Positions 24,726 through 33,730 of a stretch of DNA of 64,000 nucleotides are shown here, piece by piece; positions within the stretch are counted from its first letter, which is position 1, and every line of letters begins with the position of its first letter. Origin of the DNA: Leifsonia sp. CL147 (GTDB lineage Bacteria; Actinomycetota; Actinomycetes; Actinomycetales; Microbacteriaceae); contig NZ_FOTM01000014.1 of the NCBI RefSeq assembly GCF_900114565.1, forward strand, positions 1 through 64,000. The letters are read 5' to 3'. Under the pieces are notes generated by a model. The model had not been told where the DNA came from and did not search any database. It saw only the letters and a list, made by a program, of their open reading frames with translations. A program made the translations under genes and the position numbers.

Positions 24726-25241
24726 GTGGAGGTGAACGGGCTTCCGCTCCACGTCCTTCTCGTCCACTTCGTGGCGGTGCTGGTGCCGCTGACGGCGATC
24801 GCGGCGGTGCTCGTCCCGCTCTGGCCGGCGGCGCGTCGCCGGTTGGGGATCGTCGTCCCGCTGCTGGCGCTGCTGGACCTCATCCTGCTGCCGATCGTGA
24901 TGCTGGCCGGTCAATGGTTGCAGGCACGCGTGCCGTCGACGCCGCTGATCCTGCAGCACACCGCGCTCGGAATGACCCTGTGGCCCTGGGTGGCGGCGCT
25001 CTTCGTGTTCGCCACGCTGCAGTGGGGCTGGTTCTTCTTCGTGGACCGGCCCGGCTCCCGGCGGAGGCCGTCGGCGACCGTACGCCGCGTGGTGATCATC
25101 GTCCTGGTGGTCGTCGCCGTCGCCCTGGCGGTGGCGACCATCGTGGATGTGGTCCTGATCGGCGAGGCGGGTTCGCGAGCGATCTGGCAGAACTCGTTCA
25201 GCCCGACGCCGCTGCCCACCGCGCCCCGGCCGACGCCGTAG
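24726..25241 (+). CDS. DUF2231-like membrane protein, 171 aa
   Basis: Four membrane spans are visible: VNGLPLHVLLVHFVAVLVPL, LGIVVPLLALLDLILLPIV, GMTLWPWVAALFVFATLQW and VVIIVLVVVAVALAVATI, with basic loops inside. The GLPLHVLLVHF start is the hallmark of DUF2231 proteins, which often sit beside Rieske or cytochrome genes. Starts with GTG 9 bp after the Rieske stop. A role in electron transfer at the membrane is inferred from its neighbour. The C-terminus is Pro/Thr-rich. Confidence 0.8.
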   Translation: MEVNGLPLHVLLVHFVAVLVPLTAIAAVLVPLWPAARRRLGIVVPLLALLDLILLPIVMLAGQWLQARVPSTPLILQHTALGMTLWPWVAALFVFATLQWGWFFFVDRPGSRRRPSATVRRVVIIVLVVVAVALAVATIVDVVLIGEAGSRAIWQNSFSPTPLPTAPRPTP

Positions 25242-25264
25242 GACGACAGCGTGCGAGGGGCCGG

Positions 25265-25774
25265 TCAGGCGCGCTTGGCGAAGACGACCGGCTCCTCCAG
25301 GTACGGCGTCCAGGCCGCCCGCTCGCGGTCGTTGATCCGCCGGGGACGCTGTGTGGTCGCGTCGACGAGCACGATCGTCGTCGCCGCTCTCGAGAACAGC
25401 GTCGCCGGCTCTGTCCCCTCCGGCGACCACACCTCGTAGCAGACTTCGAGGCTGGCCCCGCCGAGCCGCCCGAGCCACAGCTGCACGTCGAGCGGCTGCC
25501 GCAGGTACGGGATGGGCGCGAGGTACTCGATCTCCTGCCGGGCGATGAGCGTCAGAGTATCCGCTCCGGGACGACCGTCCAGCACGGCCGTGGATCCGCC
25601 GATCGCCTCGCCGCTGTCTGGAACTGCGCCCCGATGCGATGGGCCGCTGTCGTCGGTCGTCCAGAACGCCTCGATGCGCGCCTCCTCGAGGAGGCGCAGC
25701 ATCTCGGCGTTGTTCACGTGACCGTAGGCGTCGAGGTCGCTCCAGCGGAGCTTGATCGGAACGTGGAGTCGCAT
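25265..25774 (-). CDS. Hot-dog acyl-CoA thioesterase (YbgC/4HBT-like)
   Basis: The 169-aa protein begins MRLHVPIKLRWSDLDAYGHVNN, the 4-hydroxybenzoyl-CoA thioesterase motif with catalytic Asp in SDLDAYGHVNN. It continues MLRLLEEARIEAF and ends RRINDRERAAWTPYL. A single hot-dog domain, slightly long because of a polar insertion (about 45-65). The start at 25774 falls 11 bp after the ettA stop, so it is probably in one transcript with ettA. Substrate unknown. Confidence 0.88.
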   Translation of the reverse strand: MRLHVPIKLRWSDLDAYGHVNNAEMLRLLEEARIEAFWTTDDSGPSHRGAVPDSGEAIGGSTAVLDGRPGADTLTLIARQEIEYLAPIPYLRQPLDVQLWLGRLGGASLEVCYEVWSPEGTEPATLFSRAATTIVLVDATTQRPRRINDRERAAWTPYLEEPVVFAKRA

Positions 25775-25784
25775 GGCCGTGCGG

Positions 25785-27467
25785 TCAGTCGCGGGTGAGC
25801 TTGCGGTAGGCCGAGCGGTGCGGCTTGGCCGCGTCCGCACCGAGTCGCTCGATCTTGTTCTCCTCGTACGCCTCGAAGTTGCCCTCGAACCAGTACCAGC
25901 CGGCCGGGTTCTCCTCGGTGCCCTCGTAGGCGAGGATGTGCGTGGCGATCCGGTCGAGGAACCACCGATCGTGGGTGATGACCACGGCGCATCCCGGGAA
26001 CTCGAGCAGGGCGTTCTCAAGGCTCGAGAGCGTCTCGACATCGAGGTCGTTGGTCGGCTCGTCGAGAAGCAGGAGGTTGCCGCCCTGCTTGAGCGTCAGC
26101 GCCAGGTTGAGGCGGTTGCGCTCACCGCCGGAGAGGACTCCCGCCTTCTTCTGCTGGTCCGGTCCCTTGAACCCGAAGGTGGAGACGTAGGCGCGCGACG
26201 GGACCTCGGTCTTGCCGACCTGGATGTAGTCGAGTCCGTCGGACACGACCTCCCAGACGTTCTTGTTGGGGTCGATGCCGCCGCGGCTCTGGTCGACGTA
26301 GGAGATCTGCACGGTCTCGCCGACCTTCAGGGCGCCGCCGTCGAGCGGCTCGAGCCCGACGATCGTCTTGAACAGCGTCGTCTTGCCGACACCGTTCGGG
26401 CCGATGACGCCGACGATCCCGTTGCGGGGCAGCGTGAAGGTGAGGCCGTCGATGAGCCGGCGGTCGCCGAAGCCCTTCTCGAGCTCCTTGGCGTCGATGA
26501 CGATCTGACCGAGGCGCGGCCCCGGCGGGATCTGGATCTCCTCGAAGTCGAGCTTTCTGGTGCGCTCCGCCTCTGCCGCCATCTCTTCGTAGCGCGCGAG
26601 ACGCGCCTTCGACTTGGCCTGGCGTCCCTTGGCGCTCGAACGAACCCAGTCGAGCTCCTCGGACAGCCGCTTTGCGAGTTTGGCGTCCTTCTTGCCCTGG
26701 ACTTCGAGACGCTCGCGCTTCTTCTCGAGGTAGGTCGAGTAGTTGCCCTCGTACGGATACAGGTGGCCGCGGTCGACCTCCGCGATCCACTCCGCCACGT
26801 GGTCGAGGAAGTACCGGTCGTGGGTCACGGCCAGCACGGCGCCGTGGTACTTGGCCAGGTGCTGCTCGAGCCACAGCACGCTCTCGGCGTCCAAATGGTT
26901 GGTGGGCTCGTCGAGGAGCAGGAGGTCCGGCTTCTGCAGCAGCAGCCGGCACAGCGCCACACGGCGCTTCTCGCCACCGGAGAGCGTGTCGACGGTCCAG
27001 TCCCCGGGTGGGCAGCGCAGCGCATCCATCGCCTGCTCCAGCTGGGAGTCGAGGTCCCAGGCGTCGGCCGCGTCGATGTGCTCCTGCAGCGTGCCCATCT
27101 CGGCGAGCAGCGTGTCGAAGTCGGCGTCCGGGTCGGCCAGCAGCCCCGAGATCTCGTTGAAGCGGTCGACCTTCTGCTTGATCTCGCCGACGCCCTCCTG
27201 CACGTTCTCGAGGACCGTCTTTCTCTCATCCAGCTGCGGCTCCTGCATGAGGATGCCGACGGTGTACCCGGGGGTCAGCTTGGCGTCGCCGTTGGAGGGC
27301 GTGTCGAGCCCGGCCATGATCTTCAGAATGGTCGACTTGCCGGCGCCGTTCGGACCCACGACGCCGATCTTCGCTCCGGGCAGGAACGCCATCGTGACGT
27401 CGTCGAGGATCACTTTGTCGCCGACCGCTTTGCGGGCCCGCACCATCGAGTAAATGTATTCGGCCAC
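25785..27467 (-). CDS. ettA: Energy-dependent translational throttle protein EttA (ABC-F)
   Basis: Ribosome-bound ABC-F ATPase that gates the first steps of translation according to energy charge. Two ATPase domains: GPNGAGKST (about 39) with LSGGEKRRVALCRLL and LLLLDEPTNHLD, then GPNGVGKTT (about 360) with LSGGERNRLNLALTL and LLLLDEPTNDLD. The arm and linker between them are rich in Lys/Arg/Glu (KKRERLEVQGKKDAKLAKR). The start VAEYIYSMVRARK at GTG 27467 matches the family; the frame runs four codons further to a TTG. Length 560 aa is normal. Confidence 0.96.
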   Translation of the reverse strand: MAEYIYSMVRARKAVGDKVILDDVTMAFLPGAKIGVVGPNGAGKSTILKIMAGLDTPSNGDAKLTPGYTVGILMQEPQLDERKTVLENVQEGVGEIKQKVDRFNEISGLLADPDADFDTLLAEMGTLQEHIDAADAWDLDSQLEQAMDALRCPPGDWTVDTLSGGEKRRVALCRLLLQKPDLLLLDEPTNHLDAESVLWLEQHLAKYHGAVLAVTHDRYFLDHVAEWIAEVDRGHLYPYEGNYSTYLEKKRERLEVQGKKDAKLAKRLSEELDWVRSSAKGRQAKSKARLARYEEMAAEAERTRKLDFEEIQIPPGPRLGQIVIDAKELEKGFGDRRLIDGLTFTLPRNGIVGVIGPNGVGKTTLFKTIVGLEPLDGGALKVGETVQISYVDQSRGGIDPNKNVWEVVSDGLDYIQVGKTEVPSRAYVSTFGFKGPDQQKKAGVLSGGERNRLNLALTLKQGGNLLLLDEPTNDLDVETLSSLENALLEFPGCAVVITHDRWFLDRIATHILAYEGTEENPAGWYWFEGNFEAYEENKIERLGADAAKPHRSAYRKLTRD

Positions 27468-27552
27468 TCTTCTTCTCAAACTCCCTGTCGTCGGCTTACT
27501 GCCGTATTCGAGGATACCGGGGTCGTGTCCGGTTCCGGACGGGCCGTTGCCG

Positions 27553-28062
27553 CTACCAGTCGATCGGACGGGTCTGCCCGATGAGGCAGTTCCCCGTAGA
27601 GAGCACCGGTGTCACCATGCTGGAGTACCCGCCCGCGTCCGCTCCGTTCTGCCCGATCAGGCAGGTGTCGCCGAGGCGCACCGAGAACTGGATCGAATTC
27701 GCCTTCAAGCCGATCGTGGTCGTGTCGACCGTCACCTGCATGTCGGCTTTCGTGAAACCGGCGGTGACCAGACCGTCGATGAAGTCGCGCCCCTTCGCGT
27801 CGGGATGCGCGGCGAGCGTCGCATGGTTGACCTTGTCGAAGTAGGGCAGGTTCTGCGCCGCTGTGCCACCGGGCACCAGTTGGACCGGCGCCGGCGCCGA
27901 GGCGGTCGGCGTGGGCGAAGCCGTCACGGTTGCCGTCGGCGACCCGGCCGGCGAACCGCCCGGAGCGCACCCGGTCAGCGCGAGAACGATGGCGCTTCCC
28001 GTCGCGAGGATGAGAGCGGACGCGGCGAAGGGACCGGTCCGGCGGACCACGGGAGACGGCAT
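27553..28062 (-). CDS. DUF6993-like lipoprotein
   Basis: Secreted lipoprotein of 169 aa with signal peptide and lipobox LALTGCAPG, a Thr/Pro/Ala-rich linker (about 35-60) and a C-terminal domain. The domain has FTKADMQVTVDTTTIG, IQFSVRLGDTCLIGQ and GNCLIGQTRPIDW, which I recall as an actinobacterial DUF (DUF6993). Two Cys in the CLIGQ repeats could form a disulfide. It lies between ettA and ssb on the same strand. The start may be 28071 instead. Function unknown. Confidence 0.78.
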   Translation of the reverse strand: MPSPVVRRTGPFAASALILATGSAIVLALTGCAPGGSPAGSPTATVTASPTPTASAPAPVQLVPGGTAAQNLPYFDKVNHATLAAHPDAKGRDFIDGLVTAGFTKADMQVTVDTTTIGLKANSIQFSVRLGDTCLIGQNGADAGGYSSMVTPVLSTGNCLIGQTRPIDW

Positions 28063-28072
28063 GTCCCGCATC

Positions 28073-28534
28073 TTACGGGGACGCCACGGGAATTCCCCCG
28101 GGAGCGGTGACCGCATCCCCCGCCGCGCTCTGGCCGGGATGCTCGCCCGATTGCTCCGGCGGATGCTCGCCACCCTCCGGGCCGGCGGCTCGTGTGAACT
28201 CCGATCGCCCCCAGGTCAGGTCGTGGCCGATCGACTCCGCCTCGATCTCGACGGTCATCCCCTGCTTCTCGCCGGTCCATTCCCGGAGACAGAGCCGGCC
28301 CGAGACCAGCACCGGATCGCCCTTGGAGACGCAGTCGGCCGCACTCACCGCCAGCCGGCGGAAGGCGCTCACCGTGTACCAGTTGGTCCCGCCGTCCTCC
28401 CACGACGACGACTGGCGGTTGTAGCGACGGCGGGTCGTCACGAGGCGGAAGCTGGTGATCGGCAGCCCGCCCTCGGTGACGAGATGGCGCGGCTCGGTGG
28501 CGACGAAGCCGCGGACGGCGACGGTTTCGGACAT
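28073..28534 (-). CDS. ssb: Single-stranded DNA-binding protein paralogue
   Basis: OB-fold protein of 153 aa: MSETVAVRGFVATEPRHLV, then FRLVTTRRRYN, NWYTVSAFRRLA and VLVSGRLCLREW. The tail is Gly/Glu/Pro-rich and lacks the acidic DDDIPF-type tip of the main SSB, so it probably does not recruit repair partners the same way. In Actinobacteria a second ssb lies next to ettA; this is that copy. The start has GGGGAGACC directly upstream. The frame runs on to 28681 but the extension looks non-coding. Confidence 0.9.
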   Translation of the reverse strand: MSETVAVRGFVATEPRHLVTEGGLPITSFRLVTTRRRYNRQSSSWEDGGTNWYTVSAFRRLAVSAADCVSKGDPVLVSGRLCLREWTGEKQGMTVEIEAESIGHDLTWGRSEFTRAAGPEGGEHPPEQSGEHPGQSAAGDAVTAPGGIPVASP

Positions 28535-28658
28535 GGTCTCCCCTTTCGAGGCCCACCCTGGTGGCGGGCTCGAATCCACTCTGCCGACCGCCGGAAGCGC
28601 CCGGACGGCGCGGGCCGATTCTGTGGAGAACTCGTCGCGGTGGACACCTGGGGACGAT

Positions 28659-29183
28659 TCAGGCGGTGACGTACTCCGCATACGACGCCCGGATCTTGTT
28701 CACCTTCGGGAGCGCCACGGCGAGGCAGTACCCCTGGCCCGGGTTCTTGGCGAAGAAGTCCTGGTGATACTCCTCTGCGCGATAGAACGGGCCGAGCGGC
28801 TCGATCGTGGTGACGATGCCCTCACCCCAGTACTCCGTCGCACGGTCGCGCGCGGCCTCGAAGAGCTCCCGCTGATGCTCCGACTCGGGGAACATCGCCG
28901 AACGGTACTGCGTGCCGATGTCGTTGCCCTGCCGGTTCAGCTGGCGCGGGTCGTGGAGCGTGAAGAAGACATCGAGGATGACGCCCGGCGGGATCACCTC
29001 GGGATCGAAGGTCACCGCCACGGCCTCCGCGTGTCCGGTGCGCCCCGTGCAGACCTCCTCATAACTCGGGTCGACCACCGTGCCGCCCGTGTAGCCGGAC
29101 ACCACATCCTGCACGCCGCGGAGGACGCGGTAGACCGCATCCAGGCACCAGAAGCATCCACCGGCCAGCACGAACGTCTGCAT
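28659..29183 (-). CDS. msrA: Peptide methionine-S-sulfoxide reductase A
   Basis: Repairs methionine-S-sulfoxide in proteins. The catalytic motif is GGCFWC near the N-terminus (residues 8-13), followed by VSGYTGG, GHAEAVAVTFDP and HDPRQLNRQGNDIGTQYRSA. The resolving Cys is probably in GQGYCLAV. 174 aa is normal. Stands alone, convergent with nothing on its right; starts near 29183 with AAAGAGGG upstream. Confidence 0.95.
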   Translation of the reverse strand: MQTFVLAGGCFWCLDAVYRVLRGVQDVVSGYTGGTVVDPSYEEVCTGRTGHAEAVAVTFDPEVIPPGVILDVFFTLHDPRQLNRQGNDIGTQYRSAMFPESEHQRELFEAARDRATEYWGEGIVTTIEPLGPFYRAEEYHQDFFAKNPGQGYCLAVALPKVNKIRASYAEYVTA

Positions 29184-29311
29184 GGGAACCCTCTTTCGAT
29201 TCGTTTCCCTCCAGTCTGCCGCGCGTGGCGAGCGGTACGCATCACCTCCGGCTTGACGACACGACGGACCGGCTCCCTCGTGGCCCGCGCAACGGCGGCT
29301 ACCATCACGGC

Positions 29312-30013
29312 ATGCAGTGGTGGAATGACTTCGTCGATTGGTTCACATCCTCGGACGCGCGTCCGATGGTCTTCTCTGCGGTGGTCCTTGCGATCGCCGT
29401 GATCGTGTCCGGCCTGCTCGCCGCCTGGATCGCCCGGGGCGCCCTCAAGGGCCTCCTCACCCGTACCGACCGCCAGCACAAGGCGTCCGCGATCGCTGCA
29501 CTCGTCGACGCAGCGACCGAGGCCTCCGTCTGGAACTCGCTGACGCCCGCCGAGCAGGTCCTGTCCGACCGCGCGGTCGGCCAGGCCGACATCCTGGTGC
29601 GGCTGCTCCCGATCCGGAACGCGGGCCTCGCAGCGACCTGGGCAGGTCACCAGCTCGCCGAGATGAAGCGGGCGTCGGCGACCTTCGGCTACCAGCTCGA
29701 TCCGGCCATCGCCGAGTTCCGCGACCGTCTCATCGAGTGGCAGAAGAGCCCGCGCCGCGCGAAGCGGATCTTCCAGAGCGACCTGGAACGCTGGCGCTTC
29801 GAGAGCGCGGAGCCCGAGAGCGCGGTTCTGGCCCAGCAGGATGCGTGGGTCGCCCAGCAGCACCACGAGCAGTACGTGCCCGCCACGCCGGTGGACACTG
29901 CCGCCGTCTCGCCGGACGAGACCACGATCGCCAACCCGTTCGTCGCGGCGGCCGCTGCCGGATCGCAGGAGCACGACACCTCCCCCGGCCCCCGCCTCGG
30001 TCAGCCGGTCTGA
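29312..30013 (+). CDS. Single-span membrane protein of unknown function, 233 aa
   Basis: One membrane helix near the N-terminus (PMVFSAVVLAIAVIVSGLLAAW) follows a short WW/DW-rich leader. The rest is a soluble helical region with AALVDAATEASVWNSLTPAEQ and a Gln/His-rich segment, and a low-complexity C-terminus. It is seen in Microbacteriaceae without an assigned role. The start is the ATG at 29312; an upstream in-frame ATG at 29225 adds an unlikely basic leader. The hairpin at 30041-30075 ends the transcript. Confidence 0.75.
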   Translation: MQWWNDFVDWFTSSDARPMVFSAVVLAIAVIVSGLLAAWIARGALKGLLTRTDRQHKASAIAALVDAATEASVWNSLTPAEQVLSDRAVGQADILVRLLPIRNAGLAATWAGHQLAEMKRASATFGYQLDPAIAEFRDRLIEWQKSPRRAKRIFQSDLERWRFESAEPESAVLAQQDAWVAQQHHEQYVPATPVDTAAVSPDETTIANPFVAAAAAGSQEHDTSPGPRLGQPV

Positions 30014-30040
30014 CGCAGAGCTGCGCACGACTCCACCCGC

Positions 30041-30075
30041 ACGAAGGGCGCCGGCATCACGCCGGCGCCCTTCGT
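30041..30075. terminator. Bidirectional hairpin terminator
   Basis: Perfect 15-bp arms ACGAAGGGCGCCGGC (30041-30055) and GCCGGCGCCCTTCGT (30061-30075) with a 5-nt loop lie in the gap between the convergent membrane protein gene and nadE. Confidence 0.88.
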
Positions 30076-30091
30076 CGTTCCCCCGCTCGCG

Positions 30092-30931
30092 TCAGCGGCT
30101 GTACGTCCCCGCGCCCCACCACTCGTCGAACATGCTCGCCGGCGGCTGGCGCTTGTGCTCGGTCGCCCGATAGCGGGCCTCCAGTGCTTCGGCGACCTCC
30201 TCCGGGACGTCCTTGCCCTCCAGGAAGTCGTCGATGTCGTTGTAGGTCAGGCCCAGGTTGTCCTCGTCGGTCTGGCCGGGATTCAGGTCGAGGAGGTCGG
30301 CCGTCGGCGCCTTCTCGTAGAGCCGGGCCGGTGCGTCCAGGAACTGCAGCACCTGCTTGCCCTGCCGCTTCGTCAGCCCGGTCAGCGGCAGGATGTCCGT
30401 CCCGCCGTCGCCGTACTTGGTGAAGAAGCCGGTCACGGCTTCCGCCGCGTGATCGGTCCCGACCACGAGAAGCGTCCGCTGACCGGCGATCGCGTACTGC
30501 GCGACCATCCGCATCCGCGCCTTCACGTTGCCCTTCACGAAGTCCGACATCCGCACGCCGAGCGCATCCCCGAACTCCGCCTCCACGCCGTCGGTTCCGC
30601 GCTGGATGTTGAACACCACCGAGCTCTTGGGCCGGATGAAGGAGAGCGCGAGCTGCGCGTCCTCCTCGTCGCGCTGCACCGCGTACGGAAGGCGCGCGGC
30701 GACGAAGTCGACGTCCGTCCCCTCGGCGGCGAGCCGCTCGACGGCGAGTTGCGTGAGCCGGCCGGCGAGCGAGGAGTCCTGGCCGCCGCTGATCCCGAGG
30801 ACGTAGCCTGCGGCGCCGGTCGCACGGACGTAGTCCACGAGGAACCCGACGCGACGCTCCACCTCTTCGGACGGGTCGATCTCGGGACGGACGTGCAGTT
30901 CTTCGATGATCCTTGCCTGAAGTTCGCGCAT
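30092..30931 (-). CDS. nadE: NH3-dependent NAD+ synthetase
   Basis: Makes NAD+ from nicotinic acid adenine dinucleotide, ammonia and ATP, the last step of NAD synthesis. The PP-loop is [15 protein letters not shown] (about 46). Further family blocks are [59 protein letters not shown] and [13 protein letters not shown]. At 279 aa it is the short form without a glutaminase domain. The ATG at 30931 fits the usual [12 protein letters not shown] start. Confidence 0.96.
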   Translation of the reverse strand: MRELQARIIEELHVRPEIDPSEEVERRVGFLVDYVRATGAAGYVLGISGGQDSSLAGRLTQLAVERLAAEGTDVDFVAARLPYAVQRDEEDAQLALSFIRPKSSVVFNIQRGTDGVEAEFGDALGVRMSDFVKGNVKARMRMVAQYAIAGQRTLLVVGTDHAAEAVTGFFTKYGDGGTDILPLTGLTKRQGKQVLQFLDAPARLYEKAPTADLLDLNPGQTDEDNLGLTYNDIDDFLEGKDVPEEVAEALEARYRATEHKRQPPASMFDEWWGAGTYSR

Positions 30932-30989
30932 GACGCCCAGATTATCCCGGGAGCGTTTCCGCGGTGTGAACGCGAGCCCAGGATTGCTT

Positions 30990-31844
30990 TCATGCCACGC
31001 GGCTCACCGCACGCGCCAGGATCGCCGTGGTGAGCGCATCCACCGGCTCTCGTGCCGCCGACGGGTTCGACAGCAGGGTGAAGTCCACGTGACCCAGCTC
31101 CGGGAGCCCGAAGCGATTCGTGACCTTGATCAGGTCGGTCGGGATGAGCGAGCGCGGGAAGACGGCGACCCCGATTCCCGCACGAACGGCGGCCAGCACG
31201 CCGTTGACCTCGCGCGTGTTGCAGGTGATCCGCCAGGTGCGGCCGGCCGCCTCCAGCGCATCGATCGCGACCTGGCGGCTGAGGCTCGGCCCCTGGTACG
31301 AGATCAGCGGGACGGGGCCGTCCGAATCGAGCGCCGTCTTCTCCTGGCCCATCCAGACGAGCTCATCGGTCGCGACGACCGTGCCCTCCGTCGTCCCCGG
31401 AGTCTGCTTGATGAAGATCAGGTCGAGGTGGCCGGCCTTGAGCTTGCGGTGGAGGGGACCCGACTGGTCGACGGTCAACTCCAGGTTGATCTGCGGATTC
31501 TGCTGGCGGAAGTGCCGGAGGATGCGCGGCAGCGTCGTGATCGCCAGGTCGTCGGCGGCGCCGAAGCGCAGCCGTCCTCGCATCGCCGAGCCGCTGAAGT
31601 AGCTGTCCGCCTCCGCGTGGGCGGCGAGGATGGTGCGCGCGAAGCCGGCCATCGCATCCCCGTTGTCGGTGAGGCGCACGTCGCGGGTGTCGCGCGCGAT
31701 CAGCTGCCGCTTCGCGGACTGCTCCAGCTTCCGGATCTGCTGGCTGACCGTCGGCTGGCTGATGCCCAGCCGCGCGGCCGCCTTCGTGAAGCTGTGCGTG
31801 TCGGCGACGGCGAGGAAGGTCTGCAGCAGCACAGGGTCGAACAT
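30990..31844 (-). CDS. LysR-family transcriptional regulator
   Basis: DNA-binding regulator with an N-terminal winged helix-turn-helix ([41 protein letters not shown]) and a periplasmic-binding-like effector domain ([18 protein letters not shown] onwards). 284 aa is normal. It is divergent from the MFS exporter with 123 bp between starts, so it probably controls it in response to the exported compound. An ATG six bases upstream at 31850 is an equally possible start. Confidence 0.92.
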   Translation of the reverse strand: MFDPVLLQTFLAVADTHSFTKAAARLGISQPTVSQQIRKLEQSAKRQLIARDTRDVRLTDNGDAMAGFARTILAAHAEADSYFSGSAMRGRLRFGAADDLAITTLPRILRHFRQQNPQINLELTVDQSGPLHRKLKAGHLDLIFIKQTPGTTEGTVVATDELVWMGQEKTALDSDGPVPLISYQGPSLSRQVAIDALEAAGRTWRITCNTREVNGVLAAVRAGIGVAVFPRSLIPTDLIKVTNRFGLPELGHVDFTLLSNPSAAREPVDALTTAILARAVSRVA

Positions 31845-31876
31845 CCGCATCCATTCGAAAAGCCAATGAGAGTTAT

Positions 31877-31890
31877 AGCCGTGATCGGCT
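31877..31890. promoter_or_regulatory. Possible LysR-type operator
   Basis: AGCCGTGATCGGCT is an inverted repeat (AGCC, 6-nt spacer, GGCT) in the divergent gap between the LysR gene and the MFS gene, with a second ATAGCC near 31898. Position and form suit a LysR box but cannot be proven by eye. Confidence 0.3.
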
Positions 31891-31967
31891 CCAAGAATAG
31901 CCGGGGTTGCGTAGGGTCGGAAGGGACACTTCATACGGAACCAGCGACGACATCGAGGTAACACCCT

Positions 31968-33311
31968 GTGGCGCACTCCCCCGCAGCCGCCCCGCCCACC
32001 GGACCCATGCCGGTCCTCACCACCCGCCCGCCGTGGCGCGAGACCTTCGCCTCGCTCCGCGTGAACAACTACCGCCGGTTCGCGGCGAGCAACCTCGTCG
32101 CCAACACGGCGGTCTGGATGCAGCGCATCGCGATGGACTGGCTGGTCCTGCAGCTCTCGCACAGCGTCGCCGCCGTCGGTGTGACGGTGTTCATGCAGTT
32201 CACGCCGATGCTCCTCTTCGGCCTCTGGGGCGGTGTCATCGCCGACCGCTACTCCAAGCAGCGGCTCCTGGTGATCACGCAGTCGAGCGCTGCTGGCCTT
32301 GCTGCTCTGCTGGCCGTCCTCACGCTGACCGGCGTGATCGAGGTGTGGCATGTCTACGCGATCTCGTTCGGGCTCGGACTCGTCACCGTCGTCGACAACC
32401 CGGCCCGGCAGGTGTTCGTCAACGAGCTCGTCGGGCCGCGCTACCTGCGCAATGCGATCAGCCTCAACTCCTCGATCTTCCAGCTCGGCGGGCTCATCGG
32501 ACCCGCGCTGGGCGGCATCCTCATCACGGCGGTCGGCGGGGGCTGGTCATTCGCGATCAACGCCGTCGCGTGTCTTGCCGTGGTCGTCGCCGTCGCGACC
32601 CTGAAACGGTCGGAGCTGCACGCCTCCCCCGCGGCTCCGCGCGGCAAAGGCCAGCTGGCCGAGGGGATCCGCTACGTGCACCGGAAGCCGGTGATCTTCT
32701 GGAGCGTCGTCATGGTCGCGGTGATCGCCGTCTTCGCGTTCAACATGCCGGTGTTCCTCGCGGCCTACGCGAACAACGTCTACCACGTCGGCGCGCAAGG
32801 ATACGGGATGTTCAACGCACTCGTCGCCGCCGGCGCGCTCACCGGGGCGCTGGCATCCACTCGGCGCACCAGTGTGCGGCTGTCGATGGTCGTCGGGACG
32901 GCCGCGGCGCTCGGAATCGTGCAGGCGCTGGCCGGCTTCGCCCCCGGCGAGCTGGCCTTCGGGATGCTGCTGATCTGCGTCGGCGTCGGCAACCTGCTGT
33001 TCGTCACGGCGGCGAACTCGCTGGTGCAGATGTCGTCGAACGTGCAGATCCGCGGACGCGTCATCTCCCTCTACATCCTCGTGCTGCTCGGCGGGCAAGC
33101 GCTCGGCGGCCCGCTCATGGGATGGATCGTCGAGCAGGTGGGACCGCACACCGCCATGGCGATCTCGGGGCTCGTCCCCGCCGCGGCGGCCGGTGTGATC
33201 GCGGTCCTCATCGCGCGACAGGCCAGCCTCCGGCTGCGCTTCGGGCTTCGCGGGCGCCGGCCGGTCATCGCGATCGTCAACCGCGCGGGCAAGGCCGGGC
33301 AGACGCTCTGA
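31968..33311 (+). CDS. MFS exporter (EntS/MFS_3 type)
   Basis: Twelve membrane spans can be traced over 447 aa, from AASNLVANTAVWMQRIAMDWL to the C-terminal GLVPAAAAGVIAVLIARQ. The loop GGVIADRYSKQRLL after the second span and VDNPARQVFVNELVGPRYLRNAISLNS are typical of the MFS_3 group, which exports siderophores or drugs. Starts with GTG, after the putative LysR operator. The cytoplasmic C-terminus is basic. Followed by tRNA-Arg. Confidence 0.92.
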   Translation: MAHSPAAAPPTGPMPVLTTRPPWRETFASLRVNNYRRFAASNLVANTAVWMQRIAMDWLVLQLSHSVAAVGVTVFMQFTPMLLFGLWGGVIADRYSKQRLLVITQSSAAGLAALLAVLTLTGVIEVWHVYAISFGLGLVTVVDNPARQVFVNELVGPRYLRNAISLNSSIFQLGGLIGPALGGILITAVGGGWSFAINAVACLAVVVAVATLKRSELHASPAAPRGKGQLAEGIRYVHRKPVIFWSVVMVAVIAVFAFNMPVFLAAYANNVYHVGAQGYGMFNALVAAGALTGALASTRRTSVRLSMVVGTAAALGIVQALAGFAPGELAFGMLLICVGVGNLLFVTAANSLVQMSSNVQIRGRVISLYILVLLGGQALGGPLMGWIVEQVGPHTAMAISGLVPAAAAGVIAVLIARQASLRLRFGLRGRRPVIAIVNRAGKAGQTL

Positions 33312-33347
33312 GGTTCACGGCATCCCCTCCGGTATCGTGGAGTCGTC

Positions 33348-33420
33348 GCCCCCGTAGCTCAGCGGATAGAGCAGGAGCCTTCTAATCTCTTGGTCGCAGG
33401 TTCGATTCCTGCCGGGGGCA
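33348..33420 (+). tRNA. tRNA-Arg (anticodon TCT)
   Basis: Acceptor GCCCCCG pairs with CGGGGGC, followed by discriminator A. D arm GCTC/GAGC, anticodon loop CTTCTAA (anticodon TCT, reading AGA), T arm GCAGG TTCGATT CCTGC. The CCA is not encoded. The anticodon stem has one mismatch next to the loop. It is 37 bp after the MFS stop and immediately precedes the 40-bp palindrome array. Confidence 0.95.
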
Positions 33421-33433
33421 CTCACTCGCCCGG

Positions 33434-33654
33434 GCACATTCGTCACGAATGTGCACTTAGACCGCGTCGAAAGGCACATTCGTCACGAATGTGCAGTCAG
33501 ACCGCGTCGAGAGGCGCATTCGTCACGAATGTGCACTCAGACCGCGTCGAAAGGCACATTCGTCACGAATGTGCACCTACACCGCGTCGAAAGGCACATT
33601 CGTCACGAATGTGCACCTACACCGCGTCGAAAGGCACATTCGTCACGAATGTGC
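33434..33654. repeat. Array A: six copies of a 21-bp palindrome at exact 40-bp pitch
   Basis: A palindrome with core ACATTCGTCACGAATGT and GC on both sides starts at 33434, 33474, 33514, 33554, 33594 and 33634, each exactly 40 bp apart. The inverted arms (10 bp) meet at a single central C. Copy 3 has one change (GCGCATTC). The 19-bp spacers are also alike (ACCGCGTCGAAAGG at their end; first bases ACTTAG, AGTCAG, ACTCAG, ACCTAC, ACCTAC). It lies between tRNA-Arg and tRNA-His. It does not encode a protein: the period is not a multiple of three, so chance frames show rotating repeats. Confidence 0.97.
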
Positions 33655-33659
33655 ACCGC

Positions 33660-33725
33660 GCCGGGGCGCAGCCGGCGCTGCCGGCGCTGCCGGGGCGCAG
33701 CGGGCGCTGCCGGGGCGCAGCGGGC
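33660..33725. repeat. GC-rich 20-bp tandem repeat
   Basis: After array A come imperfect copies of CGGGGCGCAGCGGGCGCTGC, the last two well kept and the earlier ones shortened. The units contain GCGCTGC/GCAGCGC-like self-complementary pieces. Likely slippage product; no gene. Confidence 0.7.
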
Positions 33726-33730
33726 ATGAG

